This document shows, one piece after another, positions 24,204 to 33,786 of a DNA stretch of 64,000 nt. Numbering within the stretch: position 1 is the first letter of the stretch; every line of letters begins with the position of its first letter. Under the pieces are notes generated by a model. The model ran no database searches, was not told the origin of the DNA, and saw only the letters and a list, made by a program, of their open reading frames with translations. The DNA is from Pseudoalteromonas phenolica (GTDB lineage Bacteria > Pseudomonadota > Gammaproteobacteria > Enterobacterales > Alteromonadaceae), in the NCBI RefSeq assembly GCF_001444405.1, contig NZ_CP013187.1, positions 1,364,001 to 1,428,000 on the forward strand, read 5' to 3'. Position numbers and translations under genes: made by a program.

Positions 24204-26594
24204 TTAACCTTCCTTACGATGTAAGCTGGCAGTGAGTCTTTTCACTGGGAGATAAGCGCATACAACAGCAGATAAAAGCAAGAATAAACAGGTGCTGATC
24301 AATGCTGGTATATCTAGATAGAAATGTATGGTCCAACCAAAGGCAATAGGCATGACATATTTCAGCAATGCCAAACCCAAAGCTAATCCTAGCGGAATGG
24401 CAAATAAGCATGTAAATCCGACTAAAATAATGGTTTGTATGAGTTTTAGCTTATGTAACTGACTCGGATCGACTCCTAGGCTATTCAACACAGCCAGTTG
24501 TTTAGCGTGCTGGGCACTGAGGCTTAATAGGCTTATACATAAACTGATCAGTGCGATGGCGAGAATAAAACCATTGAGCACTTTCGTGACTTTAAAGGTG
24601 TCGTTAAATAGTTTATTTGCGATTTCTTTAAAGCGTTTATTCTCTGAAATGGTGGTGCTATCTACCCCATAGCTATTAATCAGCTTTTCAGTAATTTGAG
24701 AGGTTGATACTTGTTCGTTCAATGTCAGAGATAGGCCATACACTTGCCAATGCAATGGGCTTTGCTTGATATTGTCTTCAAGGGTAATGAGTCCTAATGC
24801 GGTGTTGCCATAATCATAAGCAAACGCCGAAATACGACATAAGAAGCTGTGCTGGTTTTGTTTGAACGTCACAGTATCGTTAAGTTTAATATCGTGTTTT
24901 ATAAGTGCTTGTTCATTGGCTATGCAGCCATTATTAGTAAAGTGTGCAGCACTGACAGACTTGCCTGAAGTTAAGTTGATATGTGAAAAAGCTTCAGCGC
25001 TATTACCAAAGCTGGCAAGTTTAGCTGGCATAGTATCGATGTAACCGTTAGATGCCATGTAAATACCAACACGTTGAATATCAACATCATTACTTAGGTT
25101 CGCTCTTAATTCTGGTTGGTATTTATCAACATAAATATACATGTCGGCACTGAGTTGCTTTTCAAGGTGTGCATTTAATGTATTACTGAAACTTTTTACC
25201 ATAATTTGCATACCTATCGCGCTACCAAGCGCAACTAAGATAGCCACAATGGCAATACGTAATTCAGTTAATTGAGATTTACTGTCGGCATACAACCATT
25301 GCCAAAGAGGTTGCTCAAATGGGTTTTTGAAACACAGCAAACCTTGTAGGCAAGTTGGTGTGAGCAGCACAAACAAAGCTAAGGTGAAAAAACACAATAA
25401 CAGTGCTTCAAATTCAGTGCTGGCATTTAAATACAAGTAACTCAGTGCGGCAAGAATACCAAGTAGCGATAGACCGAAAAGCATATTGCCTTGGTTTTTC
25501 AGCGTGTTTTTTTGAGTTACAACCATTAGTGCCAATGTCGCTAAGTTGACGATAAATCCCAGTGCTAAAGTTTGCCACTGCCAGCCGATTGTGAGTGCTT
25601 TATCCAACTGATATAAGCCCATTAAGGTACGGTTTATATCGAGTACCAGAGCATTGGCAATTAAAAACCCAGCTAAGCTGCCAAGTAGCGCGGTGATAAA
25701 GCTCATGAGGGTAAACTCTATGACAATGGCTGTCGTGATGGCCTGTTTTGAACACCCCAACAGGTTAAATTGAGTGAGCAGTTTTTTGCGCCCGGCAATA
25801 GAAAGCTTAATGGCATTGAAGCTTAAAAACGCAGCGACAATGTAACCTAGTAGCGCCAGTGCTGTGAGGTTAAAAAAGAAGGCTTCAGAAAGCGCATCAA
25901 AGTCTTGCTCTTGTGAGGCAATTAATCTGGCTTCATGACCTAAAATGGCTTCAACCTGCGAAGCCTGCTCTTTTGTAAGACCTGTGAATTCGATAAAACT
26001 GAGTTTACCTTGTGCGCTGAGTAACATGTCTGCATAAGCAATATCGGTGAGCGACCAAACGCCTATGTCATCAACTAACATAAATTTTGGCGTATGCGGA
26101 TTGTTTTGTAGCGTAAGCTTCTTGTCATCTTTGTTGAATTGATATTTTTGTGCCCGCTTACGGTCAATCATAATGGCGTCAAATGCAAAGCCTGTGTTCT
26201 CGTTCTCTCCAGTTTGAGTCGATAATGCGGGAATAGGCTGAGTCATCCAGAGCAAACTGTTTATGCCTTGAACGTAAAGCGTTTTACCTGAATCAAGAGT
26301 AAGCTTTCCCCGCAATACAGGTTGTGCGTTGGTGAAACCATTTTCGCGTAACTTCAGCCATAACTTGCCATCAATATAGTCTTGGCCAATGGGTGGTTTG
26401 ACGATGTGACTAACCGCAGAGTCTATGAGGGCTGACGATGTATTGTGGCGGTTTTCTGCTTCTTGATTAAGCCCGGCAATGGCAGTGAGTAGGGCACTGC
26501 CTAAACTTAAGCCCACAATGAAAAGCAATAATAGCCAAGGGTGACGCCTAAAATACGCTATGTGCGTCGTCAATATCAGTTTAATTTCGGCCAT
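24204..26594 (-). CDS. FtsX-type ABC transporter permease of the Att-like system
   Basis: The 796-residue membrane protein has an N-terminal helix (HPWLLLLFIVGLSLGSALL), a large periplasmic domain (about 40-225) and a group of helices (about 228-425). A second periplasmic domain (about 460-650) is followed by three more helices. This duplicated FtsX/MacB-like layout corresponds to two permease units in one chain. It should work with the ATPase encoded 3 bp upstream and the lipocalin lipoprotein 3 bp downstream as a mechanotransmitter-type exporter or lipid extractor in the envelope. The single fused chain replaces the separate AttF and AttG proteins. Confidence 0.85.
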   Translation of the reverse strand: MAEIKLILTTHIAYFRRHPWLLLLFIVGLSLGSALLTAIAGLNQEAENRHNTSSALIDSAVSHIVKPPIGQDYIDGKLWLKLRENGFTNAQPVLRGKLTLDSGKTLYVQGINSLLWMTQPIPALSTQTGENENTGFAFDAIMIDRKRAQKYQFNKDDKKLTLQNNPHTPKFMLVDDIGVWSLTDIAYADMLLSAQGKLSFIEFTGLTKEQASQVEAILGHEARLIASQEQDFDALSEAFFFNLTALALLGYIVAAFLSFNAIKLSIAGRKKLLTQFNLLGCSKQAITTAIVIEFTLMSFITALLGSLAGFLIANALVLDINRTLMGLYQLDKALTIGWQWQTLALGFIVNLATLALMVVTQKNTLKNQGNMLFGLSLLGILAALSYLYLNASTEFEALLLCFFTLALFVLLTPTCLQGLLCFKNPFEQPLWQWLYADSKSQLTELRIAIVAILVALGSAIGMQIMVKSFSNTLNAHLEKQLSADMYIYVDKYQPELRANLSNDVDIQRVGIYMASNGYIDTMPAKLASFGNSAEAFSHINLTSGKSVSAAHFTNNGCIANEQALIKHDIKLNDTVTFKQNQHSFLCRISAFAYDYGNTALGLITLEDNIKQSPLHWQVYGLSLTLNEQVSTSQITEKLINSYGVDSTTISENKRFKEIANKLFNDTFKVTKVLNGFILAIALISLCISLLSLSAQHAKQLAVLNSLGVDPSQLHKLKLIQTIILVGFTCLFAIPLGLALGLALLKYVMPIAFGWTIHFYLDIPALISTCLFLLLSAVVCAYLPVKRLTASLHRKEG

Positions 26595-26597
26595 GGT

Positions 26598-27254
26598 TTA
26601 CTCGTTAAATTGCCCGTTAGCGAGCACTTTCACCGTATCAAAATACTGCGTCAGTTGCTGCGAGTGAGTGACCATAATTAAGTTGATTTGTCTTTCTTTA
26701 CATAAGCTTGTGAGCATTTCAACTACTTGGTGGGAGCGAGCTTGATCTAAGTTGCCGGTAGGTTCATCAGCGAGTATGAGCTTAGGCTGGTTTATTAATG
26801 CTCGGACTATTCCAACGCGTTGTTGTTCCCCCCCAGACAATTGGTGCGGCAACTTATTCAATTTACCATTTAAACCAAGTTGCTCAATTAAAAGATCAAA
26901 TTCTTTAGCGGTTTGATTAGGATAGTTGAGCTGGTGCTGAAATAAGATATTTTGTTTAACAGTCAGACAATCGAGCAATTGGTAATGCTGGAATATGAGG
27001 CCTATTTTTCGACGATAATGGGCAAGTTGTTTGTCGTTATACGCAGAGATAACCTCGCCATTAATAATGATTTGACCACCATCGGGTGTGAGTAACCCCG
27101 CGAGTAGGTGTAAAAGGGTGGTTTTTCCTGAGCCACTGTCACCCAGTAATGCAACTTGCTCTTTTGTACTGACTTCAAAGCTAAAGTCATCGAATAGAGT
27201 TTGTACTTGGTCGCCATCAGCGCGAGAAAAGCATAGATCTGTTACGCTTATCAC
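26598..27254 (-). CDS. ABC transporter ATP-binding protein of the Att-like system
   Basis: The 218-residue protein is a LolD/MacB-type ATPase. Walker A is GDSGSGKTT, the Q-loop lies in GLIFQHYQLLD, the signature is LSGGEQQRVGIVRAL, Walker B is LILADEPTGNLD, and the switch His lies in LIMVTHSQQ. It should dimerise and power the FtsX-type permease whose gene starts 3 bp later. It is the first gene of the operon; the promoter should lie in 27255-27355, where the chemoreceptor gene (same strand) ends. Confidence 0.92.
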   Translation of the reverse strand: MISVTDLCFSRADGDQVQTLFDDFSFEVSTKEQVALLGDSGSGKTTLLHLLAGLLTPDGGQIIINGEVISAYNDKQLAHYRRKIGLIFQHYQLLDCLTVKQNILFQHQLNYPNQTAKEFDLLIEQLGLNGKLNKLPHQLSGGEQQRVGIVRALINQPKLILADEPTGNLDQARSHQVVEMLTSLCKERQINLIMVTHSQQLTQYFDTVKVLANGQFNE

Positions 27255-27355
27255 TGTAATTCCTTGTTACTCAGTGGTTTTTTGTAGTCTACAAAAAACA
27301 CAGCAAAATCAAAAGGAATTCATGAAAATGAAATTTTGATTAAACGCTCATTGGG

Positions 27356-29323
27356 TTAATTGACAATATAACGTTTGATCATGTGTTCAAAATTAGCATT
27401 CTGATTAATAAGGTACTGAATTTGTTTTTCTAACTCAGTCATATCAGTTGTAATCCCTGATGACTCTTCACTGATTTGTGAGACATTTTTAGTTATATCT
27501 GATGCAGCTTCTGATTGTTCTTCTGCTGCGTTTGAAACAAACTCTAAACTTTTTTGGATGCCAGAAATTTTCTCAGAAAGACTCGTCATATCGTGTAACG
27601 AAGCTTGGCTATTGTCCGCTGTTTTGCTACTTGCGGTGTGAATGTTTTCCATGATCTCTTTTAAAGATTCTGCATCAGCCTTGACGAGTTCTAAAACTTC
27701 ACTGATTTCAGATGTTGCATCTTGAGAGCGTATTGCTAGCTGTCTAACTTCGTCAGCGACGACTGCAAACCCTCGGCCTTGCTCACCAGCTCTTGCTGCT
27801 TCAATCGCGGCATTGAGAGCTAAAAGGTTTGTCTGTTCGGCAATACTTTTTATGCTTTCAAGTATAGTGACAATTGACTGGCTTTTTTGGTGCAAGCTCT
27901 CAGTACCTTGGTACGCTTGTTCGTTCATCTGTAATAAAGAGTCGATAGATGTATTGGATTCTTGGGTAATCTTTTGCGTGTTTTGAGATAAGTCATCTAG
28001 TTGATGAGTGTGTCCCATTGAGCCTTGCATATCACCTTTAATACTCACAGAAGTTTGATAAAGTTCTTCAGTTGCTGCAGCAATGGTTTGCAAAGCCCCA
28101 TCGTTTTTAGCAACTTGTTGGCCAACATGCTTACTAATATATTCAAGTTTCTTTATGCCTTCATTGGTATTAATTAAGGCATTTTTAAGCTGCGCAACTA
28201 AATTCGATTGAGACTCGAGTAATCTATCAATATGTTGGCTGATAAAACCTAACTCGTCATTTGCATTGTCATTCAATCGCAGTGTTAGGTTGCCCGTACT
28301 TATAGTTTGATTTAGGGCTTCTTGAATCTTATCAATTTTTTGAGTAAGGCCTCTTGTCACTCTTAAGTTCGCCAAAACGATTACTAAACACAGAGTCACT
28401 AAACCGACCAATTTCATAATTAATGCGCTCATAGCGTTATTAACTAAATCAATTGCCTCGTTCTGAATATGATTGCTGTTGTTGTCGGCATGTTGCTTTA
28501 TTTGGTTAATGTAATCGGTGGTAGCTGCAAACCAATTGCTCGGTTTCGGCCAATCTAATGGGGAGCTAGCAGTATTAAAAACGGTTTCAATAGTCTGATT
28601 TATTTGGTTATTTATTGAGGTGAATTTAGATTGTGCTAAAAAACTTTGCTCAAGAGAGTTATCTTCTAAAAGTAGTTTGAATCTCTTAATATCGCTAAGA
28701 TAAATGAAAATGTCTTGTTTTTGATTTTCATTATATGATTTACTGGAAAGCACTCCATTCATTTTACCTCGAACTTGCCCTAAATGTTCTTTCATATGAG
28801 AAAGGTAATAAACATCAACAAGTTGATACCTTATATTTTTATCTTCAATGGCTAGTACGATAGATTTTACTAAATCTAAAGCAAGTTGATTCAATTCAGA
28901 ATAAAATGCAAAAGCTTGTTTACCATTACGATTTTTTACTTGCCTTCTTATTTGTTCTAATTCACCACTAAATTTTTCTATGCGACGTTTTAAAGGGGAG
29001 AGGGCAGCTATTGAGTTTGGCAATTGTAATTGTTTGAGCTGACTCAGTGCAGAATCAGCTTTTTTTCTTTGTTGAGAGAGTTTTTGCCATACAGAGTCAT
29101 CACCACTGCCAATAAAACCTGCAGAAAGTCCGCGTTCAACAGCAAAATTGTGTGCAACACTGTCGGCTATTTTCGAAAACTCAACGAATTGTTGGTCCTG
29201 CTTTGCATGGTTAATTTTATTGATGTCATACTTAACCGAAAGTGAAATAGTGAAGGCAAGAAAAACCAGAGTGATAATTGAAATAGTATTGATTGCACGC
29301 TTGAAAGAAAGATTGGCCAGCAT
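27356..29323 (-). CDS. methyl-accepting chemotaxis protein with NIT-type sensor domain
   Basis: The 655-residue receptor has TM1 (about 10-30) and a periplasmic helical domain (about 35-290) with NFAVERGLSAGFIGSG near its start, the mark of the nitrate/nitrite-sensing NIT fold. TM2 (about 295-318), a HAMP domain and a signalling domain follow. The conserved hairpin tip is IAEQTNLLALNAAIEAARAG, and flanking Gln/Glu-rich heptads offer methylation sites. It should form trimers of dimers with CheW/CheA. The domain name does not prove nitrate as ligand, since NIT domains bind several small anions. No che genes are nearby, as is common for scattered receptors. Confidence 0.88.
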   Translation of the reverse strand: MLANLSFKRAINTISIITLVFLAFTISLSVKYDINKINHAKQDQQFVEFSKIADSVAHNFAVERGLSAGFIGSGDDSVWQKLSQQRKKADSALSQLKQLQLPNSIAALSPLKRRIEKFSGELEQIRRQVKNRNGKQAFAFYSELNQLALDLVKSIVLAIEDKNIRYQLVDVYYLSHMKEHLGQVRGKMNGVLSSKSYNENQKQDIFIYLSDIKRFKLLLEDNSLEQSFLAQSKFTSINNQINQTIETVFNTASSPLDWPKPSNWFAATTDYINQIKQHADNNSNHIQNEAIDLVNNAMSALIMKLVGLVTLCLVIVLANLRVTRGLTQKIDKIQEALNQTISTGNLTLRLNDNANDELGFISQHIDRLLESQSNLVAQLKNALINTNEGIKKLEYISKHVGQQVAKNDGALQTIAAATEELYQTSVSIKGDMQGSMGHTHQLDDLSQNTQKITQESNTSIDSLLQMNEQAYQGTESLHQKSQSIVTILESIKSIAEQTNLLALNAAIEAARAGEQGRGFAVVADEVRQLAIRSQDATSEISEVLELVKADAESLKEIMENIHTASSKTADNSQASLHDMTSLSEKISGIQKSLEFVSNAAEEQSEAASDITKNVSQISEESSGITTDMTELEKQIQYLINQNANFEHMIKRYIVN

Positions 29324-29419
29324 GATTTTCCCTTTAAATAGCTCCTAATTGATATTAGTAGAGCTTAGAGAAAGTTCAACTGGCCATTAGCAGATGTTTA
29401 ATAAAGAACAATTATAAAG

Positions 29420-30259
29420 TTATACAATATCGCCAAAGCGACCCATTTGATAATCTCGAACAGCTTGATGTAGCTCCTCTTGGGTGTTCATTACAAAAGG
29501 CCCCATGTGGGCGATTTTCTCTCGAATGGGTTCACCCACTAACACTAAAACACCTAACCCCCTTTCACCTGCTTTTAAAGTCAGCGGTGCTTTGGGGTCA
29601 ACCTCAAACTGATAGGTTTCGACGTATTCAGTGTCAGCAATTGAGCCAGAATGAATATAAACAATTGCTTTGCTGTGTGCCGAAATGTCTAAAGTTGTTT
29701 CTGTGTTCGTTGGTAATATTACATCGGCAATCGCGCCATTACCTGCCAACTCATTAATGGATGATGTTGCGCTTTGTTGCTCTAGTTGCCAAGTACCAGC
29801 CAGTGCTCTTAGCTCTATACCAGTGTCATTTTGTAACACGGGCACTTTTTTCTCTGTAGTATCTTGATAGCGAGGTGGACGCATTTTGTCTTTTGCTGGC
29901 ATGTTTAACCAAATCTGAAATCCATGCATGCCTTGTTCGGCATCAGCGAGTGGCATTTCAGAGTGTATTACACCGCGACCAGTACTCATCCACTGTACGT
30001 CACCTGCACGTATGGCCTTTTTATTACCCATTTGATCTTGGTGCTCAAAGCCGCCTTTACGAATATAAGTAAAGGTTTCAATTCCACGGTGAGGGTGAGC
30101 GGGGAAGCCTGCCATAAAATCACTTTTATTATCTGATTTTAGTTCATCGATCATCAAAAATGGATCAAGGCTTCTGCCGTCAAAACCTGCAATACGGCTA
30201 ATGTTGACACCAGCTCCATCTTGGGTGGCATGTGCTTTGTTGGTACGAATAATTTTCAT
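29420..30259 (-). CDS. pirin family protein (bicupin)
   Basis: The 279-residue protein has the pirin N-terminal cupin with the metal-site pattern FPAHPHRGIETFTYI (two His), then VQWMSTGRGVIHSEMP (third His and neighbouring Glu). The C-terminal cupin domain (about 150-260) lacks the His set, as usual. Bacterial pirins are iron-binding proteins; some act as quercetin 2,3-dioxygenases and others bind metabolic enzymes. Which applies here is unknown. It is a single gene on the minus strand; genes of this type are often stress-induced. Confidence 0.9.
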   Translation of the reverse strand: MKIIRTNKAHATQDGAGVNISRIAGFDGRSLDPFLMIDELKSDNKSDFMAGFPAHPHRGIETFTYIRKGGFEHQDQMGNKKAIRAGDVQWMSTGRGVIHSEMPLADAEQGMHGFQIWLNMPAKDKMRPPRYQDTTEKKVPVLQNDTGIELRALAGTWQLEQQSATSSINELAGNGAIADVILPTNTETTLDISAHSKAIVYIHSGSIADTEYVETYQFEVDPKAPLTLKAGERGLGVLVLVGEPIREKIAHMGPFVMNTQEELHQAVRDYQMGRFGDIV

Positions 30260-30378
30260 GCTGTTTAATCTCTAACGTTTTGATGAGATAAATTTAGCAA
30301 GTTTGATTGAGGTAAATAAGTGGATGAAATTGATGGGTGTGTTCAAATATTTTGAATAGTTTGTTTCAGAGTAGGTTA

Positions 30379-30408
30379 CCTAGCTTGATAGGGTGTAATC
30401 AAGCTAGG
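30379..30408. terminator. perfect 11-bp hairpin downstream of the MsbA-like gene
   Basis: CCTAGCTTGAT (30379-30389) and ATCAAGCTAGG (30398-30408) are exact reverse complements with an 8-nt loop, 43 bp beyond the exporter stop. There is no T tract, so it may stabilise the mRNA end or terminate weakly. Confidence 0.5.
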
Positions 30409-30450
30409 AGATAAGCAATATTGTTAGTGAAATCAAAATATAGTAAATGA

Positions 30451-32241
30451 CTAATCTAATTTACCTGAATGTTCAAATTGTAACTCACAAAGTCTTTGAT
30501 ATAGCTTTGATTCTTTGAGTAGTGTTTGATGGTTGCCTTGCGCAACAATTTGCCCTTTATCCATCACCACTATGGTATCGGCATGCATGACGGTTGCTAG
30601 ACGATGAGCAATGATCAACGTCGTTCTATCTTGCATAAGCTCATTTAATGCAGCTTGAACATGAAATTCACTTTCTGCATCAAGTGCGCTGGTGGCTTCA
30701 TCAAGCAATAAAATTGATGGGTCTTTCAAAATAGCTCGTGCAATTGCGATTCGCTGTTTTTGACCTCCTGATAATCTCACGCCTTGCTCACCTAAAAAGC
30801 TGCCATAGCCTTCAGGTAAGCTTGTAATAAAATCATGAGCATGGGCACGTTTTGCGGCTTCGATTACTTGTTCATCAGTTGCACTTGGGTTGCCGTAGCG
30901 TATGTTGTGCCATACATCGGAACTAAATAGCACGGGGTTTTGCGGCACCATGCCCATTGTGTGTCTAAGAGAATCTAAAGTCAGAGAGTCAATTGATTGC
31001 TCGCCGATACTGATATTGCCTATTTGCGGATCATAGAAACGCTGCAGCAACTCAAATAGGGTCGTTTTACCAGCACCTGAAGGCCCAACAATGGCAACGA
31101 CTTTTCCTTTTTCAACTGTTAAATTGACAGAATTTAGCGCAGCGACCTCAGGCCTTGAAGGGTAATTAAAAGTAACATTGTCAAATTTTAGATGGGCATC
31201 TTCATGCCAAGTAAGCAAGGAGGCATTCTCTTTGTTAGTAATATCACTTTTGACATTCAATAAATCTAACAACCGTGTTGCAGCACCCGCAGCACGTTGC
31301 AACTCACCATATACTTCAGAAACAGTTGCAACACTCGAGGCAACAATCACTGCATAAAAAACGAAGGCTGCAAGCTCACCGCCAGACATACGTCCAGCGA
31401 TCACATCCATACCACCGACCCATAGCATCACAGTTATGGCGCTAAATGTTAAACCAATGACAGCAGCAATTAAGATTGCACGCTGTGTTATACGGTGCTT
31501 TGCTACTGTGAATGCTTTCTCTACTTCTTCGCCAAATGCGGCTTTTTCTTTTGTTTCATGGGTATAACTTTGTACCACCTTGATGTTTTGAATAATTTCA
31601 CCGGCATAGGTGCTTATATCAGCAATGGCACTCTGGCTGCTTTCAGAAAGCTTACGTACTTTTTTACCAAAAAAGAAAAGAGGGAGCAGAGTCAAAGGCA
31701 CGCAGAGCATCACCAATAAAGTCAATTTAAAGTTCAAAATGAATAACATGACTAAACCGCCAATCATCATTAAAACACTGCGCAGCGCCATAGAAAATGA
31801 TGAACCAACGATGGACTGTAACAGTGTTGTGTCCGTGGTTAAGCGTGACATCAGCTCGCCGCTGCGGTTTTCTTCAAAATAACTCGGGTGTAGGTGGATA
31901 ATTTTATTAAACACGGCTTTTCGAATGTCATTACAAACCCGTTCACCAATCCAGCTCATTAAATAAAAACGAGTAAATGTACCACCTGCGAATAAAACAA
32001 TCAGTGCAATCATGACAAAGACTGCATTGGTGAGCTGTTCTACAGAGCCTGCAATAAACCCATTATCGATGACATATTTCACGCCTTGTCCTAATAAGAG
32101 GTTTAAGCCAGAAGTAAATAACAGGACTAGTAAGGCTGAAAGCGCAACCAGTTTATAGGGCTTCACAAAACCAAAAATAGGCAACAGGCTTTTAAAAGCG
32201 GATTGTTGTTTTATGTTGTTAGCGCTCAACAGTGTCTCCAA
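30451..32241 (-). CDS. MsbA-like ABC exporter (fused membrane and ATPase domains)
   Basis: The 596-residue half-transporter has six membrane helices (about 25-330) with the ESGELMSRLTTDTT-type coupling region (here ENRSGELMSRLTTDTT). The ATPase domain contains Walker A GPSGAGKTT, signature LSGGQKQRIAIARA, Walker B ILLLDEATSALD and LIIAHRL. As a homodimer it would flip or export hydrophobic compounds such as lipids or drugs across the inner membrane. The conserved GFVKPYKL start and overall sequence place it with MsbA/BmrA-like proteins. Without lpxK next to it, it is probably not the essential lipid A flippase. It is divergent from the beta-barrel gene at 32427. Confidence 0.88.
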   Translation of the reverse strand: METLLSANNIKQQSAFKSLLPIFGFVKPYKLVALSALLVLLFTSGLNLLLGQGVKYVIDNGFIAGSVEQLTNAVFVMIALIVLFAGGTFTRFYLMSWIGERVCNDIRKAVFNKIIHLHPSYFEENRSGELMSRLTTDTTLLQSIVGSSFSMALRSVLMMIGGLVMLFILNFKLTLLVMLCVPLTLLPLFFFGKKVRKLSESSQSAIADISTYAGEIIQNIKVVQSYTHETKEKAAFGEEVEKAFTVAKHRITQRAILIAAVIGLTFSAITVMLWVGGMDVIAGRMSGGELAAFVFYAVIVASSVATVSEVYGELQRAAGAATRLLDLLNVKSDITNKENASLLTWHEDAHLKFDNVTFNYPSRPEVAALNSVNLTVEKGKVVAIVGPSGAGKTTLFELLQRFYDPQIGNISIGEQSIDSLTLDSLRHTMGMVPQNPVLFSSDVWHNIRYGNPSATDEQVIEAAKRAHAHDFITSLPEGYGSFLGEQGVRLSGGQKQRIAIARAILKDPSILLLDEATSALDAESEFHVQAALNELMQDRTTLIIAHRLATVMHADTIVVMDKGQIVAQGNHQTLLKESKLYQRLCELQFEHSGKLD

Positions 32242-32426
32242 GTTTTTAGTTTGACTAAATATAAATTAGAAGTATGCAAAGTGTGCCTTTAATTGGCTGA
32301 ACTATAAAGATAAATGAATGGAAATAATCGAATGTTTTGTAACAAATAGTCATTTGCGGTTAAGGCAATTTCGATTAGAATGCCGCCTCATTTGATTATG
32401 TTTTCAATGGAAATTAAAGGAATACC

Positions 32427-33209
32427 ATGAAAAAACTTCTTACTGTTGCAGTGATTGCAGCAATTTCTTCATTTTCTTCTTTAGCTGATGAGTCTAAACA
32501 ATTATTCAATCAGGTAAATATTGCTGATTTTCCAAAAGGTGATAATGCATATTATCTCTCTAGCCATTACTTTTTTGCGCCGCAACAGCATTCAGGTGTT
32601 TGGGATGATTTTGGTTATTTAAATACCGATACCAACATTCAAGCGGCTTACTTGAATTATGATAATGTGACAGATATTGCAGTATCAGGTGAATGGTTTG
32701 CTACTAAAGAATGGTTTGTATTTGGTGGTACTGAAGACATAAGTCATATTCGCAATGATGCTGAAATTGGTTTTGGTTATTTATTTGCTGATAAATTAAA
32801 GTTGAGTATTCGATATCAAGATCGTAAATATGGCAGCGATCAAACTATGCTGAAAGCAGAGTATAACCACCAAATTAATGAACATGATTATGTCGGTGTT
32901 ACCCTTGATACTGAGTCTGATTTCGACACTTGGACACTTTCTGGCCGTTATTTTAAAAAGCTTTCTGGCGATCAGTTTATTAGCTTAGATATAGACCATG
33001 AAAAAGATTATTATTTTAATGAAGATTACACTTCTGCGGTAGTAAATTATTACATGAATCGCAATTTATCATTTGGTCTAGGTTCATACGACTCAGACTT
33101 AGGTATTCAAGCGAAATACTTCTTCAATGATAAGTTTCATTTAGGCGGCAGCATAATCGATTTTGATGCTGGCGAAGTTTACCAGCTTTCTTTCACCGCT
33201 CAGTATTAA
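32427..33209 (+). CDS. putative outer-membrane beta-barrel porin
   Basis: The 260-residue protein has a clean signal peptide (MKKLLTVAVIAAISSFSSLA) and then alternating strands rich in Tyr, Phe, Asp and Gly (for example KLSIRYQDRKYGSDQTMLKA and NLSFGLGSYDSD). It ends in YQLSFTAQY, an aromatic C-terminal residue as in barrels inserted by the BAM complex. It resembles the putative-porin proteins common in Pseudoalteromonas and Shewanella. No catalytic motif is visible; a passive pore or structural role is likely. AAAGGA precedes the ATG. A 28-bp palindromic terminator follows. Confidence 0.75.
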   Translation: MKKLLTVAVIAAISSFSSLADESKQLFNQVNIADFPKGDNAYYLSSHYFFAPQQHSGVWDDFGYLNTDTNIQAAYLNYDNVTDIAVSGEWFATKEWFVFGGTEDISHIRNDAEIGFGYLFADKLKLSIRYQDRKYGSDQTMLKAEYNHQINEHDYVGVTLDTESDFDTWTLSGRYFKKLSGDQFISLDIDHEKDYYFNEDYTSAVVNYYMNRNLSFGLGSYDSDLGIQAKYFFNDKFHLGGSIIDFDAGEVYQLSFTAQY

Positions 33210-33223
33210 TTTCAGCAAAAACT

Positions 33224-33251
33224 AAGCCGTTTTGCATATGCAAAACGGCTT
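33224..33251. terminator. bidirectional terminator, 28-bp perfect palindrome
   Basis: AAGCCGTTTTGCAT joined to its exact complement ATGCAAAACGGCTT gives a 14-bp stem (the central few bases form the loop), between the convergent barrel and lipoprotein genes. Its A/T-rich flanks can act for both strands. Confidence 0.85.
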
Positions 33252-33261
33252 GTAAAAATTA

Positions 33262-33786
33262 CTAATATCTAATTTCAAATTTTTGTTGTGTGGAATCTTC
33301 TTCAAACTGCCACTGGAATCTGAGAGGTTCAGGGTTTGTATCATAAAGCCAAATCTCAGCGACCAATGCAATGTCTTGTCTACTTAAGACAACTTGTTGT
33401 GACAATTCTCCGTTTACTAAAGGCTTTCTCAAAACACAATTTTGGTAGTCTGCTTTACCAGTCTCTGCTACTGCTTGACACACATTTAAATATGCTCTGA
33501 CATTGCTCGCAGAGATTTTTGCGTCAATAAGTAAATTAACATCAGTTTTCAAAGCAAAACTTTTATCAATAACCAAATCAGACATTATAGTATCTGAGCC
33601 GCTATCATCTGAAGCGTCATCATCATCGGAATTAGAGTCATCATTTCCTGAATTTGAATCATCATCTGATCCTGAGTTACCTGAATCTGAACTTGGTGTA
33701 TCCGGTACTGGTGAAGAACTTTCCCCACCACCGCCACAAGCAGTCAACCCAACAATAATGATTAGCATAAGTATATAATTGTTCAT
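33262..33786 (-). CDS. lipoprotein with acidic Ser/Asp/Asn linker, partner of the LruC-domain protein
   Basis: The 174-residue product has a lipoprotein signal ending GLTACGGGG (Cys17). A low-complexity linker of Asp, Ser, Gly and Asn follows (about 22-66, for example DDDSNSGNDDSNSDDDD) and then a compact domain of about 105 residues with a Cys pair (NVCQ, QNCV). The CGGGG start with a long acidic spacer is typical of surface-displayed or outer-membrane lipoproteins in this group. Its ATG overlaps the stop of the LruC-domain gene by 4 bp (ATGA), so the two proteins are translationally coupled and probably act together. No known family is recognised for the C-terminal domain. Confidence 0.75.
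   Translation of the reverse strand: MNNYILMLIIIVGLTACGGGGESSSPVPDTPSSDSGNSGSDDDSNSGNDDSNSDDDDASDDSGSDTIMSDLVIDKSFALKTDVNLLIDAKISASNVRAYLNVCQAVAETGKADYQNCVLRKPLVNGELSQQVVLSRQDIALVAEIWLYDTNPEPLRFQWQFEEDSTQQKFEIRY

Noticed and set aside
30451..32241. The essential lipid A flippase msbA itself
   Set aside because: No lpxK or kdsB neighbour; the sequence only places it in the MsbA-like exporter group.
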